Below are positions 1 to 8,070 of a DNA stretch of 13,359 nt, piece by piece. The notes under the pieces are model-generated. The model was not told the DNA's origin, ran no database searches, and saw nothing but the letters and a program-made list of their open reading frames with translations. Location: the NCBI GenBank assembly GCA_900547085.1, contig URFI01000038.1, positions 1-13,359 of the forward strand, in the 5' to 3' direction. Source of the DNA: an uncultured Prevotella sp. Lineage in GTDB: Bacteria; Bacteroidota; Bacteroidia; Bacteroidales; Bacteroidaceae. Each line of letters opens with the position of its first letter. Within the stretch, counting starts at the first letter, position 1. Made by a program: the position numbers and the translations under genes.

Positions 1-1145
1 GCGAAGGAGGCGCGCGCCGTTCCTAAAACACCCAACCGCTGCATCAGCGGCTGCGCGCAGTGGTGCCCCGTGCGGATGGCGATGCCGAGCCTATCCAACA
101 AGGTGCCCATGTCCATGTGGTGGATGTGTCCAACCTGAAAGCTGATAACTGCATCGCGATGAGCCGCCTCGCCGAAGATGCGCATCCCGGGAATGGTTTG
201 CATGCGATCAAGGGCGTAAGCGGTCAGCTCGTGTTCATGCTGGGCTATGTTGTCCATGCCCAAGGATGACAGGTATTCGAGCGCAACGGCCAACCCATGC
301 GTGGCGATGTAATCAGGTGTGCCCGCCTCGAACTTCAATGGCGGTCGCTCGAAAGAAACCTTGTCGAACGACACATGGCTGATCATCTCGCCTCCTCCCT
401 GATAGGGCGGCAAGCGGTCGAGCCATTCTTCCTTACCATAAAGCACGCCAATGCCCGTGGGGCCGTATGCTTTGTGCCCGCTGAAGACAAAGAAATCGCA
501 ATCAATGTCTTGCATGTCCACCTTGAAATGGGGCGCACTCTGCGCACCATCTATCACCACCGGCACGCCATGGGCATGCGCCGTAGCCGTCATCTGCTTC
601 ACGGGATTGACGGTACCCATCACGTTGCTCACCTGCGTGAGGCTCACCAGTTTGGTCTTGGTGGTAAACAACTTTTCGTATTCGTCGAGCATCAGCTCCC
701 CCGCATCGGTCATCGGAACCACTTTGAGCACGATGCCTCTTTGCTGAGCCTGCAACTGCCACGGCACAATGTTGGAATGATGCTCCATGGCAGACACGAT
801 TACTTCATCGCCTTCGCGCATGAACGCCTGACAATAGGTGGCGGCGATGAGGTTCAAACCCTCGGTGGTGCCCCGGGTGAAGACCACCTCAGCGGCCGAG
901 CGGGCATTGATGAAGCGGCGCACCGTCTCGCGGGCAGCCTCGTGAAGTTCGGTGGCCTGCTGCGACATCCAATGCACGCCGCGGTGGACGTTGGCGTTGA
1001 CGTTGAGGTATTCGTCACGCATGGCATCCAACACGCACAAGGGTTTCTGCGTGGTGGCCGCATTGTCCAGGTAAATTAAAGGCTTGTCGTAGACCTTTCG
1101 GGAGAGGATGGGAAAATCCTGACGGATAGAAGAAATATCGTACAT
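1..1145 (-). CDS. sufS: SufS cysteine desulfurase, 3' end cut by window edge
   Basis: PLP-dependent (class V aminotransferase fold) cysteine desulfurase of the SUF pathway. It removes sulfur from L-cysteine as a persulfide for Fe-S cluster assembly on the SufBCD scaffold in the cytoplasm. The frame opens at ATG 1145 (MYDISSIRQDFPIL) and stays open to base 1, giving 381 codons; the family is usually about 405 residues, so roughly 25 are missing beyond the edge. The N-terminal substrate-site motif YLDNAATTQKP is present. The PLP lysine is Lys225 in FSGHKAYGPTG (codon 473-471). The persulfide cysteine is Cys363 in RTGHHCAQP (codon 59-57). They match E. coli Lys226 and Cys364. No Shine-Dalgarno site is visible; the sequence before the start is AT-rich. 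It lies 152 nt after sufD, with a terminator-like hairpin between, so its expression may be partly uncoupled. No SufE or SufU partner is visible in the window. Confidence 0.96.
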   Translation of the reverse strand, partial: MYDISSIRQDFPILSRKVYDKPLIYLDNAATTQKPLCVLDAMRDEYLNVNANVHRGVHWMSQQATELHEAARETVRRFINARSAAEVVFTRGTTEGLNLIAATYCQAFMREGDEVIVSAMEHHSNIVPWQLQAQQRGIVLKVVPMTDAGELMLDEYEKLFTTKTKLVSLTQVSNVMGTVNPVKQMTATAHAHGVPVVIDGAQSAPHFKVDMQDIDCDFFVFSGHKAYGPTGIGVLYGKEEWLDRLPPYQGGGEMISHVSFDKVSFERPPLKFEAGTPDYIATHGLAVALEYLSSLGMDNIAQHEHELTAYALDRMQTIPGMRIFGEAAHRDAVISFQVGHIHHMDMGTLLDRLGIAIRTGHHCAQPLMQRLGVLGTARASF

Positions 1146-1238
1146 AGAATGAAAATATATAGAATGGACTGGCTGTTAGGTCGCTCTGAGCCAACTTTTG
1201 GCTTGGGCTGTCACGAATGTTTGGTTTGAACGTTCACG

Positions 1239-1283
1239 AAAAAACCTCCGCCCAAGTTTGCTTTTGAGAGCACTTGAGGGAGG
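1239..1283 (-). terminator. Intrinsic terminator-like hairpin between sufD and sufS
   Basis: Read on the minus strand, arm CCTCC (1283-1279) pairs with GGAGG (1249-1245). A second 5-bp block, CAAGT/ACTTG type, lies inside it after a small internal loop, and the loop is about 14 nt. The 3' arm runs directly into six T (1244-1239). It lies 15 nt after the sufD stop and about 94 nt before the sufS start. It could set a lower level of sufS relative to sufBCD, or end the operon if sufS has its own promoter. I could not find a full TTTG/TAnnTTTG promoter in the remaining gap. Confidence 0.6.
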
Positions 1284-1297
1284 CAATGATGGGTTGA

Positions 1298-2641
1298 TTA
1301 ACAATTTCTACATCCCGCACACTTGTCGAGTTCGCCTCTGAAGCGCTTCTCAACCAAGTAGTGCAGACGGTCTTTCAAGGGTTCGAGCTGCATGCTGTCG
1401 ACCACCTCATTGATGAAGGCAAACTCCAACAACAGCTTGGCTTCCTGCTCACTGATGCCGCGCTGGCGCATGTAGAACATGGCCTGGTCGTTGAGTTGAC
1501 CCACGGTAGAACCATGACCACATTTCACATCGTCGGCATAAATCTCCAACTCAGGCTGGGTATACATGCGCGCCTGCTTCGTGGTGCAGAGGTTTTGGTT
1601 GCGCATCTCCGAGTTGGTCTTCTGCGCTCCCTTCTCTACAAGCACCCTACCGGCGAAGGCTCCCGTGGCCTGACCATCGAGAACATACTTGTACAGTTCA
1701 TGACTTTCGCAGTGAGGCACGGCATGACGGATGAACGTATTGTTGTCTACATGCTGCTTCTTGTCAGCAATGACGCAGCCGTTACAGCAACAAGACGCCC
1801 CTTCGCCACGGAACACCAGATTGAGTTGGTTGCGCGTAATGCCATTGTGCAGCGTGAGCACGTTGTGATTGAAGCGGCTGTTGGCCTGCTGTTCCACATA
1901 CACGTTGCTCACACGGGTATTGTGTTCGTGCGTTTCTTCCATGCAATAAAGATCGAGCGAGGCATTCTCGCCCACATAAGCCTCGATTACTTGTGTAGCC
2001 AGAAAATGCTTATCGTCCATGGTGTGGTCGCAGAAAAGGAACTTGGCCTCGGCTCCTTCATCCAGCACGATGAGCACTCGTCGGTTCACCATCAGGTCGA
2101 CATCCGAGCGAAGGAGGTTCACCACCTGGACGGCACGGTCAATCTTAACCCGCTTGGGCACATAGATGAAGAGGCCATCTTGCGCCAGCATGGTGTTCAG
2201 TGCCGTGATGGCATCGTCCTTTGTCTCGGCCAGTTGGGCATAATACTTGCTCACCAATTGCGGATGGGTGTCGGCCACCTTCCGCAAAGAGTCTACGATG
2301 ACACCTTGGGGCAGCGTTGCTTTGGGCAGCGCCTTGGCGTGGAAAGCGTCGTTGACGATGAAGTAAAGCGAAGTACTCAAATTGGGTACGCTGCACTTGA
2401 AAGCCTCATAGGGTTTTACGGGGATATCCAGCCGGTTGAGGTTCAATCCATAATTGGGTTCAAACAGCACCGCCATATCCGTATAGCGATAGCGTTCAAC
2501 CTTGCGTGAGGGGAAGCCTTGGCGCTTAAAATCTTCGAAAGCAGCGTCACGAACGTCGTTCATCACGGGCGAACCATGCTGAAAAATCATGGCGCGGGCA
2601 TCCGCATACAGGTCGACATATTGTTTCTCACTGTTCATCAT
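1298..2641 (-). CDS. sufD: SufD, Fe-S assembly scaffold protein
   Basis: Subunit of the cytoplasmic SufBC2D scaffold on which Fe-S clusters are built; SufD forms the heterodimer with SufB and contacts SufC. The 447-residue protein has the SufB/SufD beta-helix core (COG0719 family). The conserved KCGHGSTVGQ motif holds Cys374 and His376, equivalent to E. coli SufD Cys358 and His360, the latter placed at the SufB-SufD cluster interface. Two odd Cys-rich patches are seen: SCCCNGC at 283-289, and the extreme C-terminus KCAGCRNC with Cys441, 444 and 447. The start overlaps the sufC stop by 4 nt (ATGA), so translation is probably coupled. Two ATGs stand in tandem (2641 and 2638). A GGAGG site within the end of sufC is 4 nt from the first and 7 nt from the second, so the second, giving 446 residues, may be the true one. 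The large open frame opposite this gene on the plus strand is a shadow. Confidence 0.95.
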   Translation of the reverse strand: MMNSEKQYVDLYADARAMIFQHGSPVMNDVRDAAFEDFKRQGFPSRKVERYRYTDMAVLFEPNYGLNLNRLDIPVKPYEAFKCSVPNLSTSLYFIVNDAFHAKALPKATLPQGVIVDSLRKVADTHPQLVSKYYAQLAETKDDAITALNTMLAQDGLFIYVPKRVKIDRAVQVVNLLRSDVDLMVNRRVLIVLDEGAEAKFLFCDHTMDDKHFLATQVIEAYVGENASLDLYCMEETHEHNTRVSNVYVEQQANSRFNHNVLTLHNGITRNQLNLVFRGEGASCCCNGCVIADKKQHVDNNTFIRHAVPHCESHELYKYVLDGQATGAFAGRVLVEKGAQKTNSEMRNQNLCTTKQARMYTQPELEIYADDVKCGHGSTVGQLNDQAMFYMRQRGISEQEAKLLLEFAFINEVVDSMQLEPLKDRLHYLVEKRFRGELDKCAGCRNC

Positions 2642-3387
2642 TCTGCCTCCGCCTTAATCCAGTCGTACCCCTTGTCTTCGATTTCCTTGGCCAATTCAGG
2701 CCCTCCGGTCTTCACAATGCGTCCATTGAACAGCACATGAACGATGTCGGGCTTGATTAAATCGAGCAAACGGTCGTAATGTGTGATGACAATGGTGCTG
2801 GTATCGGGCCTCTTCAGCTTGTTGACGCCTTCGGCAACCACGCGCAGCGCATCTACATCCAAGCCCGAATCCGTCTCATCGAGAATGGAGAGCGTAGGCT
2901 CGAGCATCGCCATTTGGAAGATTTCGTTGCGTTTTTTCTCTCCGCCACTGAATCCCTCGTTCACGCTGCGGTTGGACAGTTTGCTGTCTAACTCAACCAC
3001 CTTTCGCTTTTCCTTCATCAACTTGATGAAGTCGCCGGCACTCATCGGCTCCAGTCCTTGATACTTTCGCTTCTCGTTGATGGCTGCCCGCATGAAATTA
3101 GTCATGGACACACCGGGGATTTCCACAGGATATTGGAAAGAGAGAAACAATCCCTCGTGTGCGCGATCTTCTGGCGCCATGGCCAACAGGTCTTTGCCAT
3201 TGAACGTCACTTCGCCCTGCGTAACCTCGTACATCGGATTGCCCACAAGCACTGCACTCAAGGTACTCTTGCCCGAACCGTTGGGTCCCATGATGGCATG
3301 TACTTCTCCTGTCTTGATGACAAGATTGATTCCTTTCAATATTTCTTTGCCGTTGATGGTGGCATGTAAATTCTTTACCTCTAACAT
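2638..3387 (-). CDS. sufC: SufC, ABC-type ATPase of the SUF complex
   Basis: ABC-family ATPase that binds SufB and SufD and drives the conformational change of the scaffold; it is soluble and not a transporter. From the start chosen here it has 249 residues. Motifs in order: Walker A GPNGSGKST at 34-42 (Lys40), Q-loop Gln85, signature FSGGEKKR at 146-153, Walker B LSILDE at 166-171 (Glu171), and His203 in TIVITHYDR. Lys40, Glu171 and His203 fall at the same numbers as the functional residues of E. coli SufC. The frame is open up to an ATG at 3420, inside the end of sufB. I chose ATG 3387 because MLEVKNLHATINGKEIL matches the usual family N-terminus; the 11 extra residues (MDKPIYIKRII) have no family counterpart that I know. 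From 3387 the gap to sufB is 25 nt, with only a weak A-rich ribosome site. It overlaps sufD by 4 nt. Confidence 0.96.
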   Translation of the reverse strand: MLEVKNLHATINGKEILKGINLVIKTGEVHAIMGPNGSGKSTLSAVLVGNPMYEVTQGEVTFNGKDLLAMAPEDRAHEGLFLSFQYPVEIPGVSMTNFMRAAINEKRKYQGLEPMSAGDFIKLMKEKRKVVELDSKLSNRSVNEGFSGGEKKRNEIFQMAMLEPTLSILDETDSGLDVDALRVVAEGVNKLKRPDTSTIVITHYDRLLDLIKPDIVHVLFNGRIVKTGGPELAKEIEDKGYDWIKAEAE

Positions 3388-3412
3388 AATGATTCTTTTG
3401 ATATAAATCGGT

Positions 3413-4864
3413 TTATCCAACGGTTCCCTCCAGCGAGACGGAAAGCAACTTTTGCGCCTCGACAGCGAACTCCATCGGCAACTTGTTTAATACTTCCTTG
3501 GCATATCCATTGACAATCAGGCCAACGGCATCTTCCGTAGGAATGCCTCGTTGATTGCAATAAAACAGCTGGTCTTCACTGATTTTGCTTGTCGTGGCCT
3601 CATGCTCAACGATGGCACTATCGTTATGAATGTCCATATAGGGGAACGTGTGAGCACCACATTCGCTTCCCAACAGCAGACTGTCGCACGAGCTGTAGTT
3701 GCGCGCATCGTCCGCATTGGCGGTTGCACGAACCAATCCCCGATAGGAGTTCTGGCTGTGTCCGGCACTGATTCCCTTTGAAATGATGGTACTCGTGGTG
3801 TTCTTTCCCATGTGAATCATCTTCGTACCCGTGTCGGCCTCTTGATGATGATTGGTCACCGCCACCGAATAGAACTCGGCCTGCGAGCCGTCTCCACGCA
3901 AGATACAAGATGGATATTTCCATGTAATGGCGCTACCTGTTTCGACTTGCGTCCACGAGAGCTTGGAGTTGACTCCGCGACAATCGCCCCTTTTGGTGAC
4001 TAAGTTGAGCACTCCGCCCTTGCCATGTTCGTCTCCTGGGTACCAATTCTGAACGGTTGAATATTTCACCTCGGCATTGTTCATCACGATGATTTCCACG
4101 ATTGCGGCATGAAGTTGATTCTCATCGCGCATCGGAGCGGTACATCCTTCGAGATAACTCACATACGCATCGTCTTCAGCCACTATCAACGTTCGCTCAA
4201 ACTGTCCGGTATTGCGCGCATTGATGCGGAAATACGAACTTAATTCCATAGGACAGCGCACGCCTTTGGGGATGAAAACGAACGATCCATCACTGAAAAC
4301 AGCGCTGTTCAGGGCTGCAAAAAAATTGTCATAATAAGGAACCACCGTGCCTAAGTACTGACGCACCAAGGCAGAATGCTCCTTGATAGCCTCGCCCATG
4401 GAACAGAAGATGACGCCTTTCTCCTTCAGCTTTTCCTTGAAGGTGGTCTTCACAGACACTGAATCCATGATGGCATCAACGGCCGTTCCACTGAGTGCCA
4501 ACCGTTCTTCCAATGGAATGCCCAGCTTGTCGAATGTTTTCTCCAGTTCCGGATCAAGCTCCTTGTTGGTCGGTTTCTTTGCCATTGGGTCGGCATAATA
4601 GGAGATTTCTTGGTAATTAATGTCGGGCAACGTCACATGTCCCCATGAGGGTTGTGTCATTGTCAGCCAATGTCGATACGCTTTCAATCGAAATTCGAGC
4701 ATCCATTCCGGCTCTCCTTTCTTGTCGGAAATGAGCCGAATGACATCCTCATTAAGCCCCTTCTCTATAATCTCGGTATGAACGTCAGTGGTAAAACCAA
4801 ACTCGTACTTCTGTTCGGTCAGCTTTCTGACGTATTCGTTGTTCGTGTTATTTACTTCTTCCAT
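3413..4864 (-). CDS. sufB: SufB, Fe-S assembly scaffold protein
   Basis: Main scaffold subunit of the SufBC2D complex, which takes sulfur from SufS and builds the Fe-S cluster. The C-terminal motif SSCDSLLLG is followed 29 residues later by the second Glu of VEHEATTS. These match E. coli SufB Cys405 and Glu434, residues implicated in sulfur transfer and cluster ligation; from this start they are Cys393 and Glu422. Other conserved blocks include GTVVPYYDNFFAALNSAVFS, GVRCPMELS and MEFAVEAQKLL. With ATG 4864 the protein has 483 residues, which fits Bacteroidales SufB as I remember it, because conserved sequence begins only at EYVRKL. An upstream in-frame ATG at 4897 (MKHQGVPAFTF) gives 494 residues and has a better ribosome site (AGGGG about 6 nt upstream), so the start is uncertain. 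It is the first suf gene and lies about 200 nt after infB. Confidence 0.95.
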   Translation of the reverse strand: MEEVNNTNNEYVRKLTEQKYEFGFTTDVHTEIIEKGLNEDVIRLISDKKGEPEWMLEFRLKAYRHWLTMTQPSWGHVTLPDINYQEISYYADPMAKKPTNKELDPELEKTFDKLGIPLEERLALSGTAVDAIMDSVSVKTTFKEKLKEKGVIFCSMGEAIKEHSALVRQYLGTVVPYYDNFFAALNSAVFSDGSFVFIPKGVRCPMELSSYFRINARNTGQFERTLIVAEDDAYVSYLEGCTAPMRDENQLHAAIVEIIVMNNAEVKYSTVQNWYPGDEHGKGGVLNLVTKRGDCRGVNSKLSWTQVETGSAITWKYPSCILRGDGSQAEFYSVAVTNHHQEADTGTKMIHMGKNTTSTIISKGISAGHSQNSYRGLVRATANADDARNYSSCDSLLLGSECGAHTFPYMDIHNDSAIVEHEATTSKISEDQLFYCNQRGIPTEDAVGLIVNGYAKEVLNKLPMEFAVEAQKLLSVSLEGTVG

Positions 4865-4921
4865 AAATGTAAATGCAGGAACTCCCTGATGTTTCATGGA
4901 CGCCCCTGCAATAGATGATAT

Positions 4922-4969
4922 GATTAGTTTGTTAGTTGACGAGTTTACAAGTTAACGAGTTGACGAGTT
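4922..4969. repeat. Tandem 8-bp repeat, six units (consensus NACNAGTT)
   Basis: Six octamers follow one another in exact 8-bp phase: GATTAGTT, TGTTAGTT, GACGAGTT, TACAAGTT, AACGAGTT, GACGAGTT. The last four bases are AGTT in all six. It fills the sufB-proximal part of the infB-sufB spacer and faces a complementary octamer array at 5007-5062. Confidence 0.75.
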
Positions 4970-4981
4970 GTTGGTGCTTAA

Positions 4982-5011
4982 GGGTTCGTAAATTGAAGTA
5001 TTTACGAACTC
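4982..5011. other. Perfect 10-bp inverted repeat in the infB-sufB spacer
   Basis: GTTCGTAAAT (4984-4993) and ATTTACGAAC (5000-5009) are exact inverted repeats around a 6-nt loop. A G.T and a G-C pair can extend the stem to 12. Neither side is followed by a T-run, so it does not look like a classical intrinsic terminator. It sits where the two octamer arrays meet and may act as an mRNA-stabilising or processing hairpin between infB and sufB. Confidence 0.55.
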
Positions 5012-5062
5012 AAAAACCTATCAACTCAAAAACTTACCTACTCAAAACTCGCGCGCTCAAAC
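5007..5062. repeat. Tandem 8-bp repeat, second array (AACTCAAA-type units)
   Basis: Seven consecutive octamers run up to the base before the infB stop codon: AACTCAAA, AACCTATC, AACTCAAA, AACTTACC, TACTCAAA, ACTCGCGC, GCTCAAAC. The CTCAAA core recurs at 5009, 5025, 5041 and 5056, so every second unit is alike (about 16-bp period). The AACTC cores are complementary to the GAGTT cores of the array at 4922-4969, so the two arrays form an imperfect long inverted repeat around the hairpin at 4982-5011. Confidence 0.65.
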
Positions 5063-7954
5063 TTACAACGTTTGCTTTACTTCTATTTCTGTAAAGGTTT
5101 CTATGATGTCACCTTCCTGGATATCATTGAAATTAACCAGACTGATACCACACTCGAAACCGGTTGCCACTTCCTTGACATCGTCCTTATACCGCTTCAA
5201 TGCATTGATAGGAGCGGTGTGAACGACGATTCCGTCGCGAACAACTCGAGCTTTGTCTGAGCGGTGTACCTTTCCATCGGTCACCATGGCACCAGCTACG
5301 GTTCCCACCTTTGAAATCTTGTAAACTTGCTTCACCTCAACCTCGCCAGTGACTACCTCCTTGGTTACCTTGTCAAGCATGCCTTCCATAGCCGACCTCA
5401 CGTCATCAATGGCGTCGTAGATGACGGAGTAGGTGTTGATTTCAACACCGTTCTGTTCGGCCAGTTTACGGGCAGAAGCAGACGGACGAACCTGGAAGCC
5501 CACAATAATAGCGTCGGAAGCATCAGCCAAGGTGACGTCGCTTTCACTGATCTGACCTACCGACTTGAAGATAACATTGACGTTAATCTTCTCGGTAGAC
5601 ATCTTAATAAACGAATCACTCAATGCCTCGATACTACCATCGGTGTCACCTTTGACAATAATGTTCAGTTCTTTGAATGACCCAAGAGCGATACGATGTG
5701 ATACGTCACTCAGCGTCAGGCGCTTCTGTGTACGCAAGCCTTGCTCGCGTTGCAGCTGCATACGCTTGTTGGCAATGTCGCGAACCTCTTGCTCTGTTTC
5801 CAGCACATGGAACTGATCACCGGCCGTGGGCGCACCGTTCAGTCCGAGAATGATGGCAGGTTCGGCTGGCTCGGCTGATTCAATACGCTGGTTGCGCACG
5901 TTGAACATGGCCTTGATGCGTCCCCAGCTCGTTCCGGCGATGATGTCGTCACCCACACGGAGCGTACCATTGCTGACCAAAACCGTAGAAACATATCCAC
6001 GTCCCTTGTCCAAACTCGACTCGATGACACTACCCGTCGCACGGCGATTGGGATTAGCTTTCAAGTCAAGCATGTCGGCCTCGAGGAGAACTTTCTCCAA
6101 CAATTCGTTGACACCAATACCTTTTTTCGCACTGATTTCCTGACATTGGTATTTTCCACCCCACTCTTCAACCAGCAAGTTCATCTGAGCCAAGTCTTCA
6201 CGAATCTTATCTGGGTTGGCTCCCGGTTTGTCAATCTTGTTGATGGCAAACACCATAGGCACGTTGGCAGCCTGCGCATGCGCGATGGCCTCCTTGGTTG
6301 TAGGCATCACACTGTCGTCAGCTGCGATGATGATGATGGCGATATCCGTCACCTGCGTACCGCGAGCACGCATGGCAGTGAAGGCCTCATGACCAGGAGT
6401 ATCCAAGAATGTGATGAATCGCCCATTCTCCAGCTGTACGTTGTAAGCACCGATGTGCTGGGTAATGCCACCAGCCTCGCCTTCAATCACATTGGTGTTA
6501 CGGATGTGGTCCAACAGAGATGTCTTACCATGGTCTACGTGTCCCATCACGGTAACGATGGGTGCGCGAGGCAACAGGTCGTTCTCGTCGTCGATTTCTT
6601 CAGCTACAGCCTCCTGAACCTCTGCGCTCACATATTCGGTCTTGAAGCCAAACTCATCGGCAACCAAGTTGATGGTCTCGGCATCCAATCGTTGATTGAT
6701 AGATGCCATCACACCGATGCTCATCAAGGTTCCAATCAGTTTGTTGACATCCACATCCATCATGGTAGCCAATTCGCTAACTGTCACGAATTCGGTGAGC
6801 TTCAATACCTTACTTTCCTTACGTTCTGCCCTTGCTTCCGCACTCATGCGTTCTTGCATGGCATCACGTTTTTCCTTACGGTATTTAGCACCTTTCCTGT
6901 TCTGCGTACCCTTACTGGTGAGTCTGGCCAGCGTTTCCTTTACCTGGCGTGCCACCTCTTCCTCGTTCACCTCCAGCGGTTTCTGGTTACGTCCTCTGTT
7001 CTTTCGATTTTTCTTATTAGCGTTTCGGCCGTCAGCATTCCCCGACTTATTACCTCCGCCATTGTTACCTATTTGCTTAGAAGCGGCATTGATGTCCACT
7101 CGCTCTTGATTGATGCGTACCCGCTTTTTGCGTCCACCATCTCGCTTTTCCTCACGTTCTCTGCGACGTTCTTCCTTGCTTTTCTTCTTGGGACGAGTAC
7201 TCTGGTTGATGGTGCTGAGATCTATTTTTCCCAACACGTTCACCTTGGGCGCATTTTGTAAACGCAACTCACTCTTGGTCTGGAAGATTTCGTCTCCGTC
7301 GCTTTGAGGTTCTTCACTCTCCTGCGGTTCGTCAACTACCTGTGACGTTTCACTTTCCTGCGGCTCAACACGCTCGTCAACCTTTTGTTTCTGGTCCACT
7401 TGCTCCTTCTTTACAATTGGTGCCTCGGTCTTGACTTCCGCTTTCTGGTCGTCCTTCTTGCTTTCTTCCACCACAGTTGGTGCTGCCTTTGGTGTTTCTG
7501 CTGGCTTCTCTACTTTTTCTTTTTCAGGCTTTGGGCTGACGGCAGCAGCCTTCTTTGTCGGTTTTTCTTGTGATTCCGATGCCTTTTGATTGTCTTGAGC
7601 ATCAGCGTTCTTAGCGGCAGGCTTCTTATCGAATACGCTCAAGTCAATCTTGCCGAGCGGTTTGTATCGCTGCTGCGACGAAGCTGTCTCAACTACTTCT
7701 TCAACACGCTCTTCTTTTGCTTCCGAAGTGCGTTTCTTTTCTTTGGGCTTTTTCTGGAAGATCTTTTCCGCCTGATTGCGCACCTCTGCGTCTTGTTGGA
7801 AAGCCTCTACCAGGGCTTGGTATTGTGCGTCGCTCAACTTAAAGCTTGGCTCGCCCTTCACCTCTCCCAGCTCACTTTTCTCTTCTAGGAATTCAACTGC
7901 CGTTTGAAGTCCTATGTTTAATTCACGTAATGCTTTGTTTAATCTGATGCTCAT
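5063..7954 (-). CDS. infB: Translation initiation factor IF-2
   Basis: GTPase that brings initiator fMet-tRNA to the 30S subunit and promotes subunit joining. It has 963 residues, long for IF2 but usual for Bacteroidetes. Residues 1-60 hold the N-terminal domain (MSIRLNKALRELNIG). A charged Lys/Glu/Pro-rich, low-complexity linker spans roughly 65-380, with Asn/Gly-rich basic patches near 295-325. A second IF2-N-like segment (LTEFVTVSELATMM) lies near 386-440. The G domain has G1 GHVDHGKT at 471-478, GITQHI at 496-501, DTPGH at 518-522, NKID at 572-575 and SAK at 608-610. The rest matches domains II-IV, including the fMet-tRNA-binding C2 region. The heptapeptide LGKIDLS occurs twice in the linker (100-106 and 241-247). 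It is third in the rimP-nusA-infB operon, 116 nt after nusA. The start has no strong Shine-Dalgarno site. Confidence 0.98.
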   Translation of the reverse strand: MSIRLNKALRELNIGLQTAVEFLEEKSELGEVKGEPSFKLSDAQYQALVEAFQQDAEVRNQAEKIFQKKPKEKKRTSEAKEERVEEVVETASSQQRYKPLGKIDLSVFDKKPAAKNADAQDNQKASESQEKPTKKAAAVSPKPEKEKVEKPAETPKAAPTVVEESKKDDQKAEVKTEAPIVKKEQVDQKQKVDERVEPQESETSQVVDEPQESEEPQSDGDEIFQTKSELRLQNAPKVNVLGKIDLSTINQSTRPKKKSKEERRREREEKRDGGRKKRVRINQERVDINAASKQIGNNGGGNKSGNADGRNANKKNRKNRGRNQKPLEVNEEEVARQVKETLARLTSKGTQNRKGAKYRKEKRDAMQERMSAEARAERKESKVLKLTEFVTVSELATMMDVDVNKLIGTLMSIGVMASINQRLDAETINLVADEFGFKTEYVSAEVQEAVAEEIDDENDLLPRAPIVTVMGHVDHGKTSLLDHIRNTNVIEGEAGGITQHIGAYNVQLENGRFITFLDTPGHEAFTAMRARGTQVTDIAIIIIAADDSVMPTTKEAIAHAQAANVPMVFAINKIDKPGANPDKIREDLAQMNLLVEEWGGKYQCQEISAKKGIGVNELLEKVLLEADMLDLKANPNRRATGSVIESSLDKGRGYVSTVLVSNGTLRVGDDIIAGTSWGRIKAMFNVRNQRIESAEPAEPAIILGLNGAPTAGDQFHVLETEQEVRDIANKRMQLQREQGLRTQKRLTLSDVSHRIALGSFKELNIIVKGDTDGSIEALSDSFIKMSTEKINVNVIFKSVGQISESDVTLADASDAIIVGFQVRPSASARKLAEQNGVEINTYSVIYDAIDDVRSAMEGMLDKVTKEVVTGEVEVKQVYKISKVGTVAGAMVTDGKVHRSDKARVVRDGIVVHTAPINALKRYKDDVKEVATGFECGISLVNFNDIQEGDIIETFTEIEVKQTL

Positions 7955-8070
7955 TGATAATTATTTAACTCTTGTTCTTATTGATGTTCACACTCCCAAC
8001 TGTTCTGCCCATTTGCAGAAGTTTTTCTACAGCGTCCTCGTTCGCAGAGGGCTGCATGCGTCACGGGGTG

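Noticed and set aside
297..1079. 260-residue plus-strand open frame at the left end
   Set aside because: It is antisense to sufS, whose PLP lysine and catalytic cysteine are intact on the minus strand.
1361..2509. 382-residue plus-strand open frame opposite sufD
   Set aside because: A full-length, motif-bearing sufD lies on the other strand. The plus-strand translation shows no recognisable family and reflects codon bias of the real gene.
5058..5065. TAAGTTTG on the minus strand at the infB stop as a -7 element for sufB
   Set aside because: It matches TAnnTTTG, but no TTTG-like -33 is found about 20 nt upstream, and the match coincides with a stop codon inside the octamer array.
6146..7261. 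371-residue plus-strand open frame opposite infB
   Set aside because: It is antisense to the linker and N-terminal part of IF2, with no motifs and a Phe/Leu/Ser-rich composition typical of a shadow of Lys/Glu-rich coding sequence.
8003..8026. Plus-strand hairpin TTCTGC/GCAGAA followed by GTTTTT in the nusA-infB gap
   Set aside because: No plus-strand gene precedes it, and on the operon's own strand it has no T-run; likely chance.
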